Origin: Thalassolituus sp.
GTDB lineage: Bacteria; Pseudomonadota; Gammaproteobacteria; Pseudomonadales; Oceanobacteraceae
Assembly (NCBI GenBank): GCA_029212275.1
Contig: JARGOI010000032.1
Location: forward strand, 1 to 13,015
Direction: 5' to 3'
DNA: 13,015 nucleotides
A program made the position numbers and the translations under genes. The notes below the pieces were generated by a model. That model did no database searches. It saw only the letters and a program-made list of their open reading frames with translations, and was not told the DNA's origin. Below, one piece after another: positions 4,386 through 12,020 of the stretch (position 1 is its first letter; each line of letters starts with the position of its first letter).

Positions 4386-5690
4386 ATGAATCAACGTATT
4401 TGTCGACATCTTTGTATTGTTTCTGAAACTTATGTTCCAGATGTTAATGGTGTGGCCAATTCTCTGCATCGTCTGGTACAACACCTTAATCCCAAAGAAT
4501 TTCGTGTCACTATTGTCAGACCTTCACCTCGCACTAATCCCAATTTTGCCTCGAACGAAACATCAACTGAAAAATACATACCTGTTTATCCCGAGTTGAT
4601 AACTCGTGGTTTTCCAATTCCTCAGTATCCAGAAATGCAAATTGGCTTGCCAGCAGGCGGTCGTATCAATAAGTGTTGGCATCAAGACCCACCTGATATC
4701 GTTTACATCGCCACGGAAGGTCCATTAGGTATGTCAGCCTTACGTTGTGCAAAAGCATTAAAATTGCCTGTAATCAGTGCTTTTCACACGAATTTTCACC
4801 ATTACAGTGGCTACTACGGGATGGCTTGGATTACCAGAGCCCTCATGTGTTGGATGCGTTACTTTCATAATCGTACTGATCGAACATTGGTGCCCTCGAA
4901 TGATGTTCGTACTGAGTTAACTCAGCGCGGTTTTCGAAACGTAGATTGGCTACCACACGGTGTCGATTGTGATGTTTTTAACCCACGTTGGCGCTGTTCT
5001 GTTTTGCGTCAGTCTTGGGGAATCCCAGACGCGCAGCAATTATCAATAAATCCTTCACTACCAACACCTTCTGTTCTTCTATTTGTCGGCCGAGTTGCGG
5101 CCGAGAAGAATTTATTATTGGCCATTGAAAGCTGGGAAAAATTAGTTGCAGCAGGAAAAAAAGTAAAATTGGTGGTGGTGGGGGACGGCCCACTATTAGC
5201 AACGCTGCAAGCAAAGTATCCCGAGATTATTTTTGCTGGGCGTCGTACGGGTTTGGAATTGTCCAAGTACTTTGCATCGGCTGACGCGTTTTTAATGCCT
5301 AGTCTGACGGAAACATTTGGCCTTGTGACGTTAGAGGCCATGGCCAGTGGTTTGCCTGTCGTGGCATTCAATCAAGCCGCAGCGGCACAGTATGTGCGCC
5401 AGGGTATCGATGGTTATTTATGTCCAACGCCGTCTTTAGCAGAAAAATCCAGTGCTGTATCAACAGATGTTTCTAATACCTTTCATGGAAGCGTCTGTAG
5501 GCTACTTGAAAACGATTTAACGCTCATGGGAATAGATGCACGTGCTCAGGCCGAAAAGGCTTCTTGGCATACCGTTGCTCGGCGCTTTGAACATTGCTGT
5601 AATGAGTTGATAGAAGAACGTATGATAGCGCCCCATAGTGCGGCGACCACCTTATCTGAATCTTTGTCTGAGTCTTTTTCTGAAACATAA
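4386..5690 (+). CDS. Glycosyltransferase family 4 (GT-B fold), MgtA/PimB-like
   Basis: A 434-aa GT-B glycosyltransferase. The N-terminal acceptor domain starts with CIVSETYVPDVNGVANSLHR and contains FHTNFHHYSGYYG at about 133-145. The C-terminal donor domain has LLFVGRVAAEKN (about 231-242) and the retaining GT4 EX7E motif with E309 and E317 in ETFGLVTLEAMASGLPVV. This branch includes GDP-mannose-dependent mannosyltransferases and glycolipid-forming enzymes, so lipid or envelope glycosylation is plausible, but donor and acceptor cannot be read from sequence. There is no signal peptide; the protein is cytosolic or peripheral at the inner membrane. I use ATG 4386; an in-frame GTG at 4371 lies inside the hairpin. 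The C-terminus has a repetitive tail, LSESLSESFSET. No polysaccharide cluster surrounds it. Confidence 0.85.
   Translation: MNQRICRHLCIVSETYVPDVNGVANSLHRLVQHLNPKEFRVTIVRPSPRTNPNFASNETSTEKYIPVYPELITRGFPIPQYPEMQIGLPAGGRINKCWHQDPPDIVYIATEGPLGMSALRCAKALKLPVISAFHTNFHHYSGYYGMAWITRALMCWMRYFHNRTDRTLVPSNDVRTELTQRGFRNVDWLPHGVDCDVFNPRWRCSVLRQSWGIPDAQQLSINPSLPTPSVLLFVGRVAAEKNLLLAIESWEKLVAAGKKVKLVVVGDGPLLATLQAKYPEIIFAGRRTGLELSKYFASADAFLMPSLTETFGLVTLEAMASGLPVVAFNQAAAAQYVRQGIDGYLCPTPSLAEKSSAVSTDVSNTFHGSVCRLLENDLTLMGIDARAQAEKASWHTVARRFEHCCNELIEERMIAPHSAATTLSESLSESFSET
5655..5684 (+). repeat. 12-nt tandem repeat coding the Ser-Glu-Ser tail
   Basis: TCTGAATCTTTG (5655-5666), TCTGAGTCTTTT (5667-5678) and the partial TCTGAA (5679-5684) repeat with a 12-nt period in frame. 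They encode the SES(L/F) tail of the glycosyltransferase. The period is a multiple of three, so copy-number change would alter tail length without a frameshift. Confidence 0.75.
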
Positions 5691-5795
5691 AGTCAGAGAA
5701 ATCGACGATAAATATTAGTTATGGTATGCCGTTTGCTAAACTTTGGTGTAAACATGCTATATGCATATCTCAATAACCGACGACTGGAGGCAGCA

Positions 5796-6119
5796 GTGGA
5801 GTTTAATAGACGTAGTCTCGCAACTCTCCGACAGGTAAAACGTCTGGCAAAGGAACACGCTGGTTTTCAAATTCATTTTGATTCGGTGACTCTAGAAGAC
5901 GATCTGATGAAGTTATTGAACGTCTCCAAGGATCAAGAACTCCGCACGTTATTAATGGAGCTTCTGATTGAGGATGGAGCAAATATTGAATTAGAAGAAC
6001 AATACGTATCAGAAGCGTCTCGTCGAGTTTATCGCGGCAGTGAGGTGTTGGTAGAGTCACGCAATAACGAACTCGCCAACAAAATGCGTCGCTATCGTGG
6101 GCAGCTTGTGAGCGTTTGA
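5796..6119 (+). CDS. Hypothetical protein, about 107 aa
   Basis: I do not recognise this protein. From the GTG at 5796 it is 107 aa, soluble, mostly helical and highly charged, beginning MEFNRRSLATLRQVKRLAKE and ending in ANKMRRYRGQLVSV. It has no cysteines, no signal peptide and no membrane segment. The middle, DDLMKLLNVSKDQELRTLLM, is amphipathic and could form a helical bundle or coiled coil. I chose GTG 5796 because GGAGG (5786-5790) sits 5 nt upstream. In-frame ATGs at 5721 and 5754 would add 25 or 14 residues but lack a good Shine-Dalgarno. It lies 105 nt after the glycosyltransferase gene on the same strand, so cotranscription is possible, and it ends at a strong stem facing the rlpA operon. 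Confidence 0.65.
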   Translation: MEFNRRSLATLRQVKRLAKEHAGFQIHFDSVTLEDDLMKLLNVSKDQELRTLLMELLIEDGANIELEEQYVSEASRRVYRGSEVLVESRNNELANKMRRYRGQLVSV

Positions 6120-6125
6120 ATGATC

Positions 6126-6161
6126 ATTTGAGTGCACCGTATTAATGGGGTGCACTCAAAT
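6126..6161. terminator. 13-bp stem between convergent transcription units
   Basis: ATTTGAGTGCACC 6126-6138 pairs perfectly with GGTGCACTCAAAT 6149-6161 (13 bp, 10-nt loop). It lies 6 nt after the plus-strand stop and about 50 nt after the rlpA stop, where a bidirectional terminator is expected. Neither strand has a clear U-tract, although the A/T ends of the stem add a few U residues. Confidence 0.6.
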
Positions 6162-6212
6162 AAAGCATGACAGTCCAGTCTTAAAGAAATTTGTCTTACG
6201 AACTTGGATCTA

Positions 6213-7049
6213 TTAATCAGCCAACTGATGAGAGCTTAATAACATAGGTTGAGCGTACCCTTGACGAGCCAGTTGATTGACTAGACGATCGACGTCGTCA
6301 TCGTCAACGGGACCGATTCGCACACGATGTAAAGTGTCGCCATTTTGCTCTTTTTTCCACACCGCCACTTGCCATTTATTATTGGTCATATCCGAAACTT
6401 TTGAACGCAATTGTTCGGCGCTTTCAGCTTCGGTAAACGAGGCAACTTGCAACCATCGAACATTATTACTGAGCGGCGTTTTCAGCACTTTAATACGAAC
6501 AGGGGCAGTGCCTGCTTTATCCACGCCCAATTTGACAGCGGCGGCGTAGGATAGGTCAATGATTCGGCCTGGGTGAAATGGACCACGATCATTAACTCTC
6601 ACTACGACCGATTTTCCAGTATCTGTTCGAGTCACACGAACGTAGCTGGGAAGAGGAAGGTTTTTGTGCGCGGCGGTCATTTTATAAACATCGTACACTT
6701 CACCATTAGACGTTTTGTGACCATGAAATTTCATTCCGTACCACGAGGCAATGCCTTCTTCTTCAAAACCGTCAGCATTTTTTAGTACGCTGTAGCGCTT
6801 TCCCAACACTTGATAACTGATCGGGTTACCCATGCGACTTATGGGCTCGTCCAATGGTATTGCATTGGGAATGGCAGCGATGTCTTCAATTGGACGAGGA
6901 TGAAAGTCGTCCGCATGTTGATAGCGATCAGAGGCAGAAGCACCACCGCCACCACTGGGAGTGCTCGTATCGCCGGTTTTAATAGAGCTGTAACCTGAAC
7001 ATCCAGCTATGGTTGTGGCCAGTATGAAGGTAAAAAAAACGCGCAACAT
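6213..7049 (-). CDS. rlpA: RlpA, septal-ring lytic transglycosylase lipoprotein
   Basis: A 278-aa lipoprotein that cleaves peptidoglycan glycan strands lacking stem peptides; RlpA family members act at the division site. The signal peptide MLRVFFTFILATTIAGC ends in a lipobox (IAGC, C17), followed by a Ser/Gly linker. The double-psi beta-barrel catalytic domain holds GIASWYGMKFHGHKTSNGE and RVNDRGPFHPGRIIDLS, which carry the Glu and Asp expected at the active site. The last ~75 residues form a SPOR domain (VRWLQVASFTEAESAEQL), which binds denuded septal glycans. The start at 7049 is chosen because it begins the signal peptide and follows AAGGAA; the in-frame extension upstream lies within mltB and has no signal peptide. 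It starts 1 nt after the mltB stop. The dacA gene often found next is absent here. Confidence 0.93.
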   Translation of the reverse strand: MLRVFFTFILATTIAGCSGYSSIKTGDTSTPSGGGGASASDRYQHADDFHPRPIEDIAAIPNAIPLDEPISRMGNPISYQVLGKRYSVLKNADGFEEEGIASWYGMKFHGHKTSNGEVYDVYKMTAAHKNLPLPSYVRVTRTDTGKSVVVRVNDRGPFHPGRIIDLSYAAAVKLGVDKAGTAPVRIKVLKTPLSNNVRWLQVASFTEAESAEQLRSKVSDMTNNKWQVAVWKKEQNGDTLHRVRIGPVDDDDVDRLVNQLARQGYAQPMLLSSHQLAD

Positions 7050-7050
7050 G

Positions 7051-8058
7051 TTATTCCTTGGCCAACGCTTGGCTAAGTTGATAAACAGCCATGGCGTATA
7101 AACGGCTGTGATTGTATTGGGTAATAACGAAGAAATTGTATTCACCTAACCAATATTCGTCGCCTTCCTTGCCTTCCAAGTAGACTAGCGTTGCAGGATT
7201 AGACGCAGGGACTGGTTGGCTGAGCTTAACGCCTGCCGCTTCAAGATCAGCGACAGTCAGTTCAGGTTTACGTGTTTTATTTGCCAAGGGCTCGTACGCC
7301 GAACCAGACACTGTCACACGCTGTGTTACAGGTTTGCCTGATTGCCAGCCATGTACTTTAAAATAATTGGCCACACTTAATATGGCATCGACAGGATTTC
7401 CCCAGAGATCACGATGACCATCGCCATCACCATCGACCGCGTAAGCTAAATAACTGGTTGGAATAAATTGCCCATAGCCCATAGCACCCGCATAAGAACC
7501 TTTAACGGTGCCTGGATCAATGCCTTCTTCGTTGGCTAATTCAAATAATGCTTTCAGCTCACGCCAAAAAATAGGGCGTTTAGGATAATCGAAGGCCAGT
7601 GTACTTAACGAATCCAGTACACGGTAAGATCCTTGGCGAGTACCATAAAATGTTTCTACACCAATAATTGCGGTGATGATTTCCGGCGGAACGCCGTATT
7701 TTTCTTCTGCTTCAGCTAAGGTTTTTGCATGTGTTTGTAAAAATACTTTACCTTCATCAATGCGTTTTGTTGTGAGAAAAATGTCTTGGTAGCGAGCCCA
7801 ATTCATGGTGCCTTCGGCGGGCCGTGCAATGGCATCCAGTACCGACTGCATTTTATTCGCTTCGGCGAGCCACTTTTTTACCTCGCTGGCAGGGATTTGA
7901 TAGTCCGCTTCCACTTCGGCGATGAACTCGGCCGTTCTTGGGTGATCATCGTACCCGGCGTGGCCAGGAACGCTGACCCCGAAGGTGAGGATGCCAGTCA
8001 ATAAAGTGGTTAACGATGTCTTCGATGAAGACTTAACTAAAGACCTAGCTAAATACAT
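7051..8058 (-). CDS. mltB: MltB, lytic murein transglycosylase B
   Basis: A 335-aa periplasmic enzyme of the MltB/Slt35 family that cuts the MurNAc-GlcNAc bond to give 1,6-anhydro ends. Catalytic Glu135 lies in AIIGVETFYGTRQGSY. The substrate-cleft motif GAMGYGQFIPTSY is at about 191-203, and the EF-hand-like calcium loop DGDGDGHRDLW at about 209-219. Residues 1-34 look like a signal peptide (KSSSKTSLTTLLTGILTFGV, cleavage near GHA). The protein has no cysteine at all, so unlike E. coli MltB it is not a lipoprotein and is probably a soluble periplasmic form. The Shine-Dalgarno AGGACG precedes the start. It lies 23 nt after rodA and 1 nt before rlpA, supporting coordinated cell-wall synthesis and turnover. 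Confidence 0.93.
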   Translation of the reverse strand: MYLARSLVKSSSKTSLTTLLTGILTFGVSVPGHAGYDDHPRTAEFIAEVEADYQIPASEVKKWLAEANKMQSVLDAIARPAEGTMNWARYQDIFLTTKRIDEGKVFLQTHAKTLAEAEEKYGVPPEIITAIIGVETFYGTRQGSYRVLDSLSTLAFDYPKRPIFWRELKALFELANEEGIDPGTVKGSYAGAMGYGQFIPTSYLAYAVDGDGDGHRDLWGNPVDAILSVANYFKVHGWQSGKPVTQRVTVSGSAYEPLANKTRKPELTVADLEAAGVKLSQPVPASNPATLVYLEGKEGDEYWLGEYNFFVITQYNHSRLYAMAVYQLSQALAKE

Positions 8059-8081
8059 AAAGTCGTCCTGTGATGAGAATA

Positions 8082-9227
8082 TTAATTTTCCCGATGGGTG
8101 TACATCGACATCAATATGCCAAACGCTAAAAATAAACTGACAACCGACGTCCCACCATAACTAATCATGGGCAATGGAACACCAACGATGGGTAAAATCC
8201 CGCTGACCATTCCTATATTAACGAAGACGTAAATAAAAAACGTAATCGCAATACTACCACTGAGTAATCGTCCAAAGAGTGTGGAGCAATTTGCAGCCAT
8301 ATATAAACATCTCATGATGATGAGGGTATATAAAATAAGCAACATGCAAACGCCTAAAAGTCCGGTTTCTTCTGCTAAAACAGCAATAATAAAATCGGTG
8401 TGGCTTTCTGGGAGAAACTCTAAATGAGACTGAGATCCCATTAAATACCCTTTACCATGCACACCACCAGAACCGATAGCTGTTTTTGATTGGATAATGT
8501 TCCAACCAGATCCCAATGGATCGGATTCTGGATTTAAAAACGTCAGTACGCGCTGCTTTTGGTAGTCGTGCATCACAAAAAACCACATAGCTGGAGCGCA
8601 TGCGGCCAATAGCGTTATCATTGAGGTGATCAATGTCCAAGAGACGCCGGCAAAAAACAGCACTAGAATGCCTGAGGCACTGATTAGAATAGAGGTGCCT
8701 AGATCCGGTTGTTTTAAAATCAGCAAGGTGGGAATGAAAATAATAATTAAGGCTTTGAGTAAGTTCGAGAAGCGTGGCGGCACTGAATGTTTAGACATAA
8801 ACCAAGCCACCGTCAGTGGTAGCGTTAGTTTCACCAACTCTGAGGGCTGGAAGCGCGGCAGTCCTGGAAGTTCCAGCCAACGTTGTGCACCTTTTGCGCC
8901 CACACCAAAAAACAATACCCCAGCCAGAAGAATGACACCGACGATATATCCCCATGGTGCTAAAAATTGATATTGACGCGGCGTAATTTGTGCGGCGCCA
9001 ATCATGAGTAATAGCCCGATGCCAAAATGGATGGCTTGGCGTTTAACCATTCCTATTTCTTGACCACTGCCGCTGAATAAAATTAACAACCCGGTAACTG
9101 CCAGCAAGGTGAGTAACATTAAAAGAGTCAGGTCGACGTGGAAGCGTGCAAAAAACTTACCGCTGCGTTCGAAGCTGTAATGATGTGACGGCGTGGATAC
9201 CGTTCGCTGAAAATCAACATTAGCCAT
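8082..9227 (-). CDS. rodA: RodA, SEDS peptidoglycan glycosyltransferase
   Basis: A 381-aa polytopic inner-membrane protein of the SEDS family that polymerises lipid II in the elongasome with PBP2. Visible signatures are RFQPSELVKL, LKQPDLGTS, SKTAIGSGGVHGKG, the catalytic-region motif PESHTDFIIAVLAEETG (Asp278 matches the essential Asp of RodA) and the C-terminal GVPLPMISYGGTS. About ten transmembrane helices follow a cytoplasmic N-terminus of about 30 residues, somewhat longer than in E. coli. The ATG overlaps the end of mrdA by 8 nt, and the Shine-Dalgarno is weak, so translational coupling is likely and would help to balance the two partner proteins. Also known as mrdB. Confidence 0.96.
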   Translation of the reverse strand: MANVDFQRTVSTPSHHYSFERSGKFFARFHVDLTLLMLLTLLAVTGLLILFSGSGQEIGMVKRQAIHFGIGLLLMIGAAQITPRQYQFLAPWGYIVGVILLAGVLFFGVGAKGAQRWLELPGLPRFQPSELVKLTLPLTVAWFMSKHSVPPRFSNLLKALIIIFIPTLLILKQPDLGTSILISASGILVLFFAGVSWTLITSMITLLAACAPAMWFFVMHDYQKQRVLTFLNPESDPLGSGWNIIQSKTAIGSGGVHGKGYLMGSQSHLEFLPESHTDFIIAVLAEETGLLGVCMLLILYTLIIMRCLYMAANCSTLFGRLLSGSIAITFFIYVFVNIGMVSGILPIVGVPLPMISYGGTSVVSLFLAFGILMSMYTHREN

Positions 9228-11190
9228 TGTCGTTAATGTCTCTTGGCGTGCTATTGGTGAAAAGCCCGTTTACAGGTTTGCCCTCATTATCTTCGCTTAG
9301 AACAGGGGAGTTTTGTTTAAGCAACTCTTGTTTAAGGGAGTCTTCGCGCATGTGCAAATAGGCATTGATCATGGCCTGCGCAATCGGTGCCGCCGTGCGG
9401 CCAGAAGATTCACCATTCTCTACAATAACAGCTACCGCGACTTCGGGATTTTCCGTCGGACCAAATCCCATAAACCATGCGTGGTCTCGCAAACGTTCGC
9501 GCAGAGCCGCGGAATCGTACTTTTCGTTTTGCTTGATACCAACTTTCTGTGCTGTGCCTGTTTTTCCGGCAATTGGAAAATCTAATGTTTGTTGCAATAT
9601 GCGCGCAGTGCCAGTGGGAGACAAAATTACCTGCTCTAACGAATTGAACATGCGGTCCCAGTTTTGCGGATCTTTTAATTGAATGTCGGGAATATCGCCA
9701 TGTTCGATCACCTCTTCGACATCGCCTTCTGCAGCCAAGAGCCTCGGCACTTGCCAAACACCTTTATTCGCCAAAGTTGCAGTCGCGGTCGCCAGTTGCA
9801 ATGGTGTCACGTTCATATAACCCTGACCAATACCTAAGTTGACGGTATCACCAGGATACCAATTACTGCGCAAGCGATCATGTTTCCAATCGCGGTCGGG
9901 TAAAATCCCAGGAACCGCGGAGATAACATCTACCGTCATATCTCGACCAAAACCAAACTGACTCAAAAAAGGCGTCAGGCGATCGACCCCAGTTCGTACC
10001 GCGACATCGTAAAAATAGGTATCACAGGATTCAATGATGGCTTTATTCAAGTCTACAATGCCATGTCCCGTTCTTTTCCAGTCTCGATAAAAGCGTTCAT
10101 CGTTATCTAGCTGAAACCAGCCAGGATCACTGATTCTCGCATTCCATGTGGTCGTGCCTATATCTAACGCGGCGAGCCCGATAAATGGCTTGAGGGTCGA
10201 TGCGGGAGGGTATTGTCCGCGGGTTGCTCGATCAAGAAAGGGTTCATCAATGTTGTCGCGCAGCTGAGAATAGTCACTGAATGAAATGCCGGTAACAAAC
10301 TTATTGGGATCAAAAGTCGGATTACTGTAAAGAGAAAGAATTCCGCCAGTTTTAACTTCAATGGCCACGATCGCACCGCGCTTTTCTTTCATTAATTCGG
10401 CAGCCAATAATTGCAAACGACTGTCCAAATGCAAGGTTAAATCTTTGCCTGGTTCTGGATCAACACGCTCGATGGTGCGTAACAGTCGGCCACGGGCGTT
10501 GGTTTCTACTTTTTCATACCCTACGTTGCCGTGTAATAACTCTTCATAACGACGCTCTACACCGGTCTTGCCAATGTATTGCGTGGCGCTGTAGCGGCGT
10601 TTTACGTCGTCCTCTTCATCCAGTTTTTCTTGATCTTTCTGGTTGATACGACCGACATAGCCAAGCACGTGGGCAAAGGCATCCCCTAAAGGATAATGAC
10701 GGACTAACTGTGCTTCGACATCGATGCCCGGCAAGTAGTAACGGTTGACCAAAACATCTGCAATTTCTTTTTCGCTTAATCGATAACGCAACACAACAGG
10801 GTCATAAGGTCGGCGACGATAACTTAAACGTTTTTCGAATTGTTCGAGATCGCGTTCACTAAAACCAATGAGATCTTGTAAGAACGCCAAAGTTTCATCC
10901 AAGTCCGCCGCGCGCTCGGGAACGATGGTAAGACTGTAAGAAGGAATATTTTCAGCCAACAATACACCATTGCGATCGTAGATTAGCCCACGATTAGGCG
11001 CTACGGGTCGTAATTGAATACGGTTGTTTTCGGAGAGATCTCGGTATTTTTCGTGTGACAGTACTTGCAGATAAAACATCCTCCATACCAGCATCGATAG
11101 CGCGATCAGTACTATTAATGCCGCCACCACTGCGCGATTGCGAAACAAGCGGCGTTCGTAACCTTTATCGCGGAATGACTGCTCCCACAT
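9220..11190 (-). CDS. mrdA: PBP2, elongation-specific peptidoglycan transpeptidase
   Basis: A 656-aa class B penicillin-binding protein that crosslinks peptidoglycan during cell elongation together with RodA. One N-terminal membrane anchor (about residues 20-43) is followed by the pedestal domain (RPVAPNRGLIYDRNGVLLAE) and the transpeptidase domain. The catalytic motifs are S331-T-L-K334, S388-C-D390 and K543-T-G545. D355, D370, H376 and C389 fit the Asp-Asp-His-Cys zinc site described for PBP2. The length is slightly above that of E. coli PBP2 (633 aa), mainly because of a polar C-terminal tail of about 30 residues. The start is supported by GAGG 7 nt upstream. It lies 9 nt after rlmH and overlaps rodA by 8 nt. 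Confidence 0.96.
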   Translation of the reverse strand: MWEQSFRDKGYERRLFRNRAVVAALIVLIALSMLVWRMFYLQVLSHEKYRDLSENNRIQLRPVAPNRGLIYDRNGVLLAENIPSYSLTIVPERAADLDETLAFLQDLIGFSERDLEQFEKRLSYRRRPYDPVVLRYRLSEKEIADVLVNRYYLPGIDVEAQLVRHYPLGDAFAHVLGYVGRINQKDQEKLDEEDDVKRRYSATQYIGKTGVERRYEELLHGNVGYEKVETNARGRLLRTIERVDPEPGKDLTLHLDSRLQLLAAELMKEKRGAIVAIEVKTGGILSLYSNPTFDPNKFVTGISFSDYSQLRDNIDEPFLDRATRGQYPPASTLKPFIGLAALDIGTTTWNARISDPGWFQLDNDERFYRDWKRTGHGIVDLNKAIIESCDTYFYDVAVRTGVDRLTPFLSQFGFGRDMTVDVISAVPGILPDRDWKHDRLRSNWYPGDTVNLGIGQGYMNVTPLQLATATATLANKGVWQVPRLLAAEGDVEEVIEHGDIPDIQLKDPQNWDRMFNSLEQVILSPTGTARILQQTLDFPIAGKTGTAQKVGIKQNEKYDSAALRERLRDHAWFMGFGPTENPEVAVAVIVENGESSGRTAAPIAQAMINAYLHMREDSLKQELLKQNSPVLSEDNEGKPVNGLFTNSTPRDINDNG

Positions 11191-11199
11191 TACCGCGCC

Positions 11200-11667
11200 T
11201 CACTTATGATAGGGGTGGCCTTGGAGGATGGTCCAAGCCCGATAAAGTTGCTCTGCTACTAAGACGCGCACCAGAGGATGAGGTAGGGTCAGATTGGATA
11301 ACGACCAGCGCTGTGATGCTAAGGCCATGACCTCATTGGTCATGCCATCCGGGCCACCCACCAACAACGCGACATCACCGCCCTGCATTCGCCATTGCGT
11401 TAATTGCTCAGACAGCTGTTCGGTTGACCATGCTTTGCCTTCTACCGCCAAAGCAACCACATGATCGCTAGGCTTAACGGCTTTTTTAAGCGCTTCTGCT
11501 TCTTGCTGCATGGCTTTTTCTTTGCTGGCGTTTTTGCCGCGATGACCGGGAGCAATTTCAACGATCTCAACAGTGCAATCTGCAGGCATGCGTCGAGTGT
11601 ATTCGCTGATGCCTTGTTCGACCCACGTTGGCATTTTTTGGCCCACGGCGATCAGTCGCAGTTTCAT
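11200..11667 (-). CDS. rlmH: RlmH, 23S rRNA pseudouridine-1915 N3-methyltransferase
   Basis: A 155-aa protein, the same length as E. coli RlmH (YbeA), of the SPOUT (alpha/beta-knot) methyltransferase family. It uses SAM to methylate pseudouridine 1915 in helix 69 of 23S rRNA on the assembled 70S ribosome. The N-terminus MKLRLIAVGQKMPTWVEQGI, the SAM-site region VALLVGGPDGM and the knot region LTLPHPLVRVLVAEQLYRAW with final GHPYHK are typical and complete. Its ATG overlaps the rsfS stop codon by 4 nt (ATGA), so translation is probably coupled. It is followed 9 nt later by mrdA. Confidence 0.96.
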   Translation of the reverse strand: MKLRLIAVGQKMPTWVEQGISEYTRRMPADCTVEIVEIAPGHRGKNASKEKAMQQEAEALKKAVKPSDHVVALAVEGKAWSTEQLSEQLTQWRMQGGDVALLVGGPDGMTNEVMALASQRWSLSNLTLPHPLVRVLVAEQLYRAWTILQGHPYHK

Positions 11668-12014
11668 CCCCGAGAAGACCCTGTGTCCTCCTGAGGCTCA
11701 CCCCAGAGTCGTTCGAGATCGTAAAAGTGACGAGCTTGATCGGTCATTACATGAACGACCACATCGATCAGGTCAATCAACACCCAATCGGATGCTGCGC
11801 GACCTTCGGTGCCATTGGGTTTGAGTCCGGCGTGTTTGGCCTTCTCTTCAACATTGGCGGCAACCGCCGTCACGTGACGATTTGACGTGCCGTTGGCGAT
11901 CACCATCCAATCGGTGATGGATGTGCGCCCACGCACATCGAGAACAGTGATGTTTTGTGCTTTGAGGTCTTCTAAAGCATCAATCACTAGGGTTTTGATT
12001 TCGTCGGTATGCAT
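11664..12014 (-). CDS. rsfS: RsfS, ribosomal silencing factor
   Basis: A 116-aa protein of the RsfS/YbeB (Iojap) family. It binds ribosomal protein uL14 on the 50S subunit, blocks joining with 30S and lowers translation in stationary phase or starvation. Family features are the N-terminal helix VIDALEDLKAQNITVLDVRG, then TSITDWMVIANGTSNRHVTA and the C-terminal DWVLIDLIDVVVHVMTDQAR followed by HFYDLERLWG. It is about ten residues longer than E. coli RsfS (105 aa), mainly through a polar tail. It lies 6 nt after nadD and overlaps rlmH by 4 nt, the standard arrangement in gammaproteobacteria. Formerly ybeB. Confidence 0.96.
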   Translation of the reverse strand: MHTDEIKTLVIDALEDLKAQNITVLDVRGRTSITDWMVIANGTSNRHVTAVAANVEEKAKHAGLKPNGTEGRAASDWVLIDLIDVVVHVMTDQARHFYDLERLWGEPQEDTGSSRG

Positions 12015-12020
12015 GCAATC

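Noticed and set aside
5009..5371. 120-codon open frame on the minus strand
   Set aside because: It is antisense to the conserved donor domain of the glycosyltransferase, with no start signal.
5742..5762. TTGGTG...GC-like element as a sigma-54 promoter for the 107-aa gene
   Set aside because: The spacing between GG and GC is 9 nt, not 10, and the -24 block is poor.
8626..8970. 114-codon open frame on the plus strand
   Set aside because: It is antisense to rodA, with no Shine-Dalgarno and low-complexity translation.
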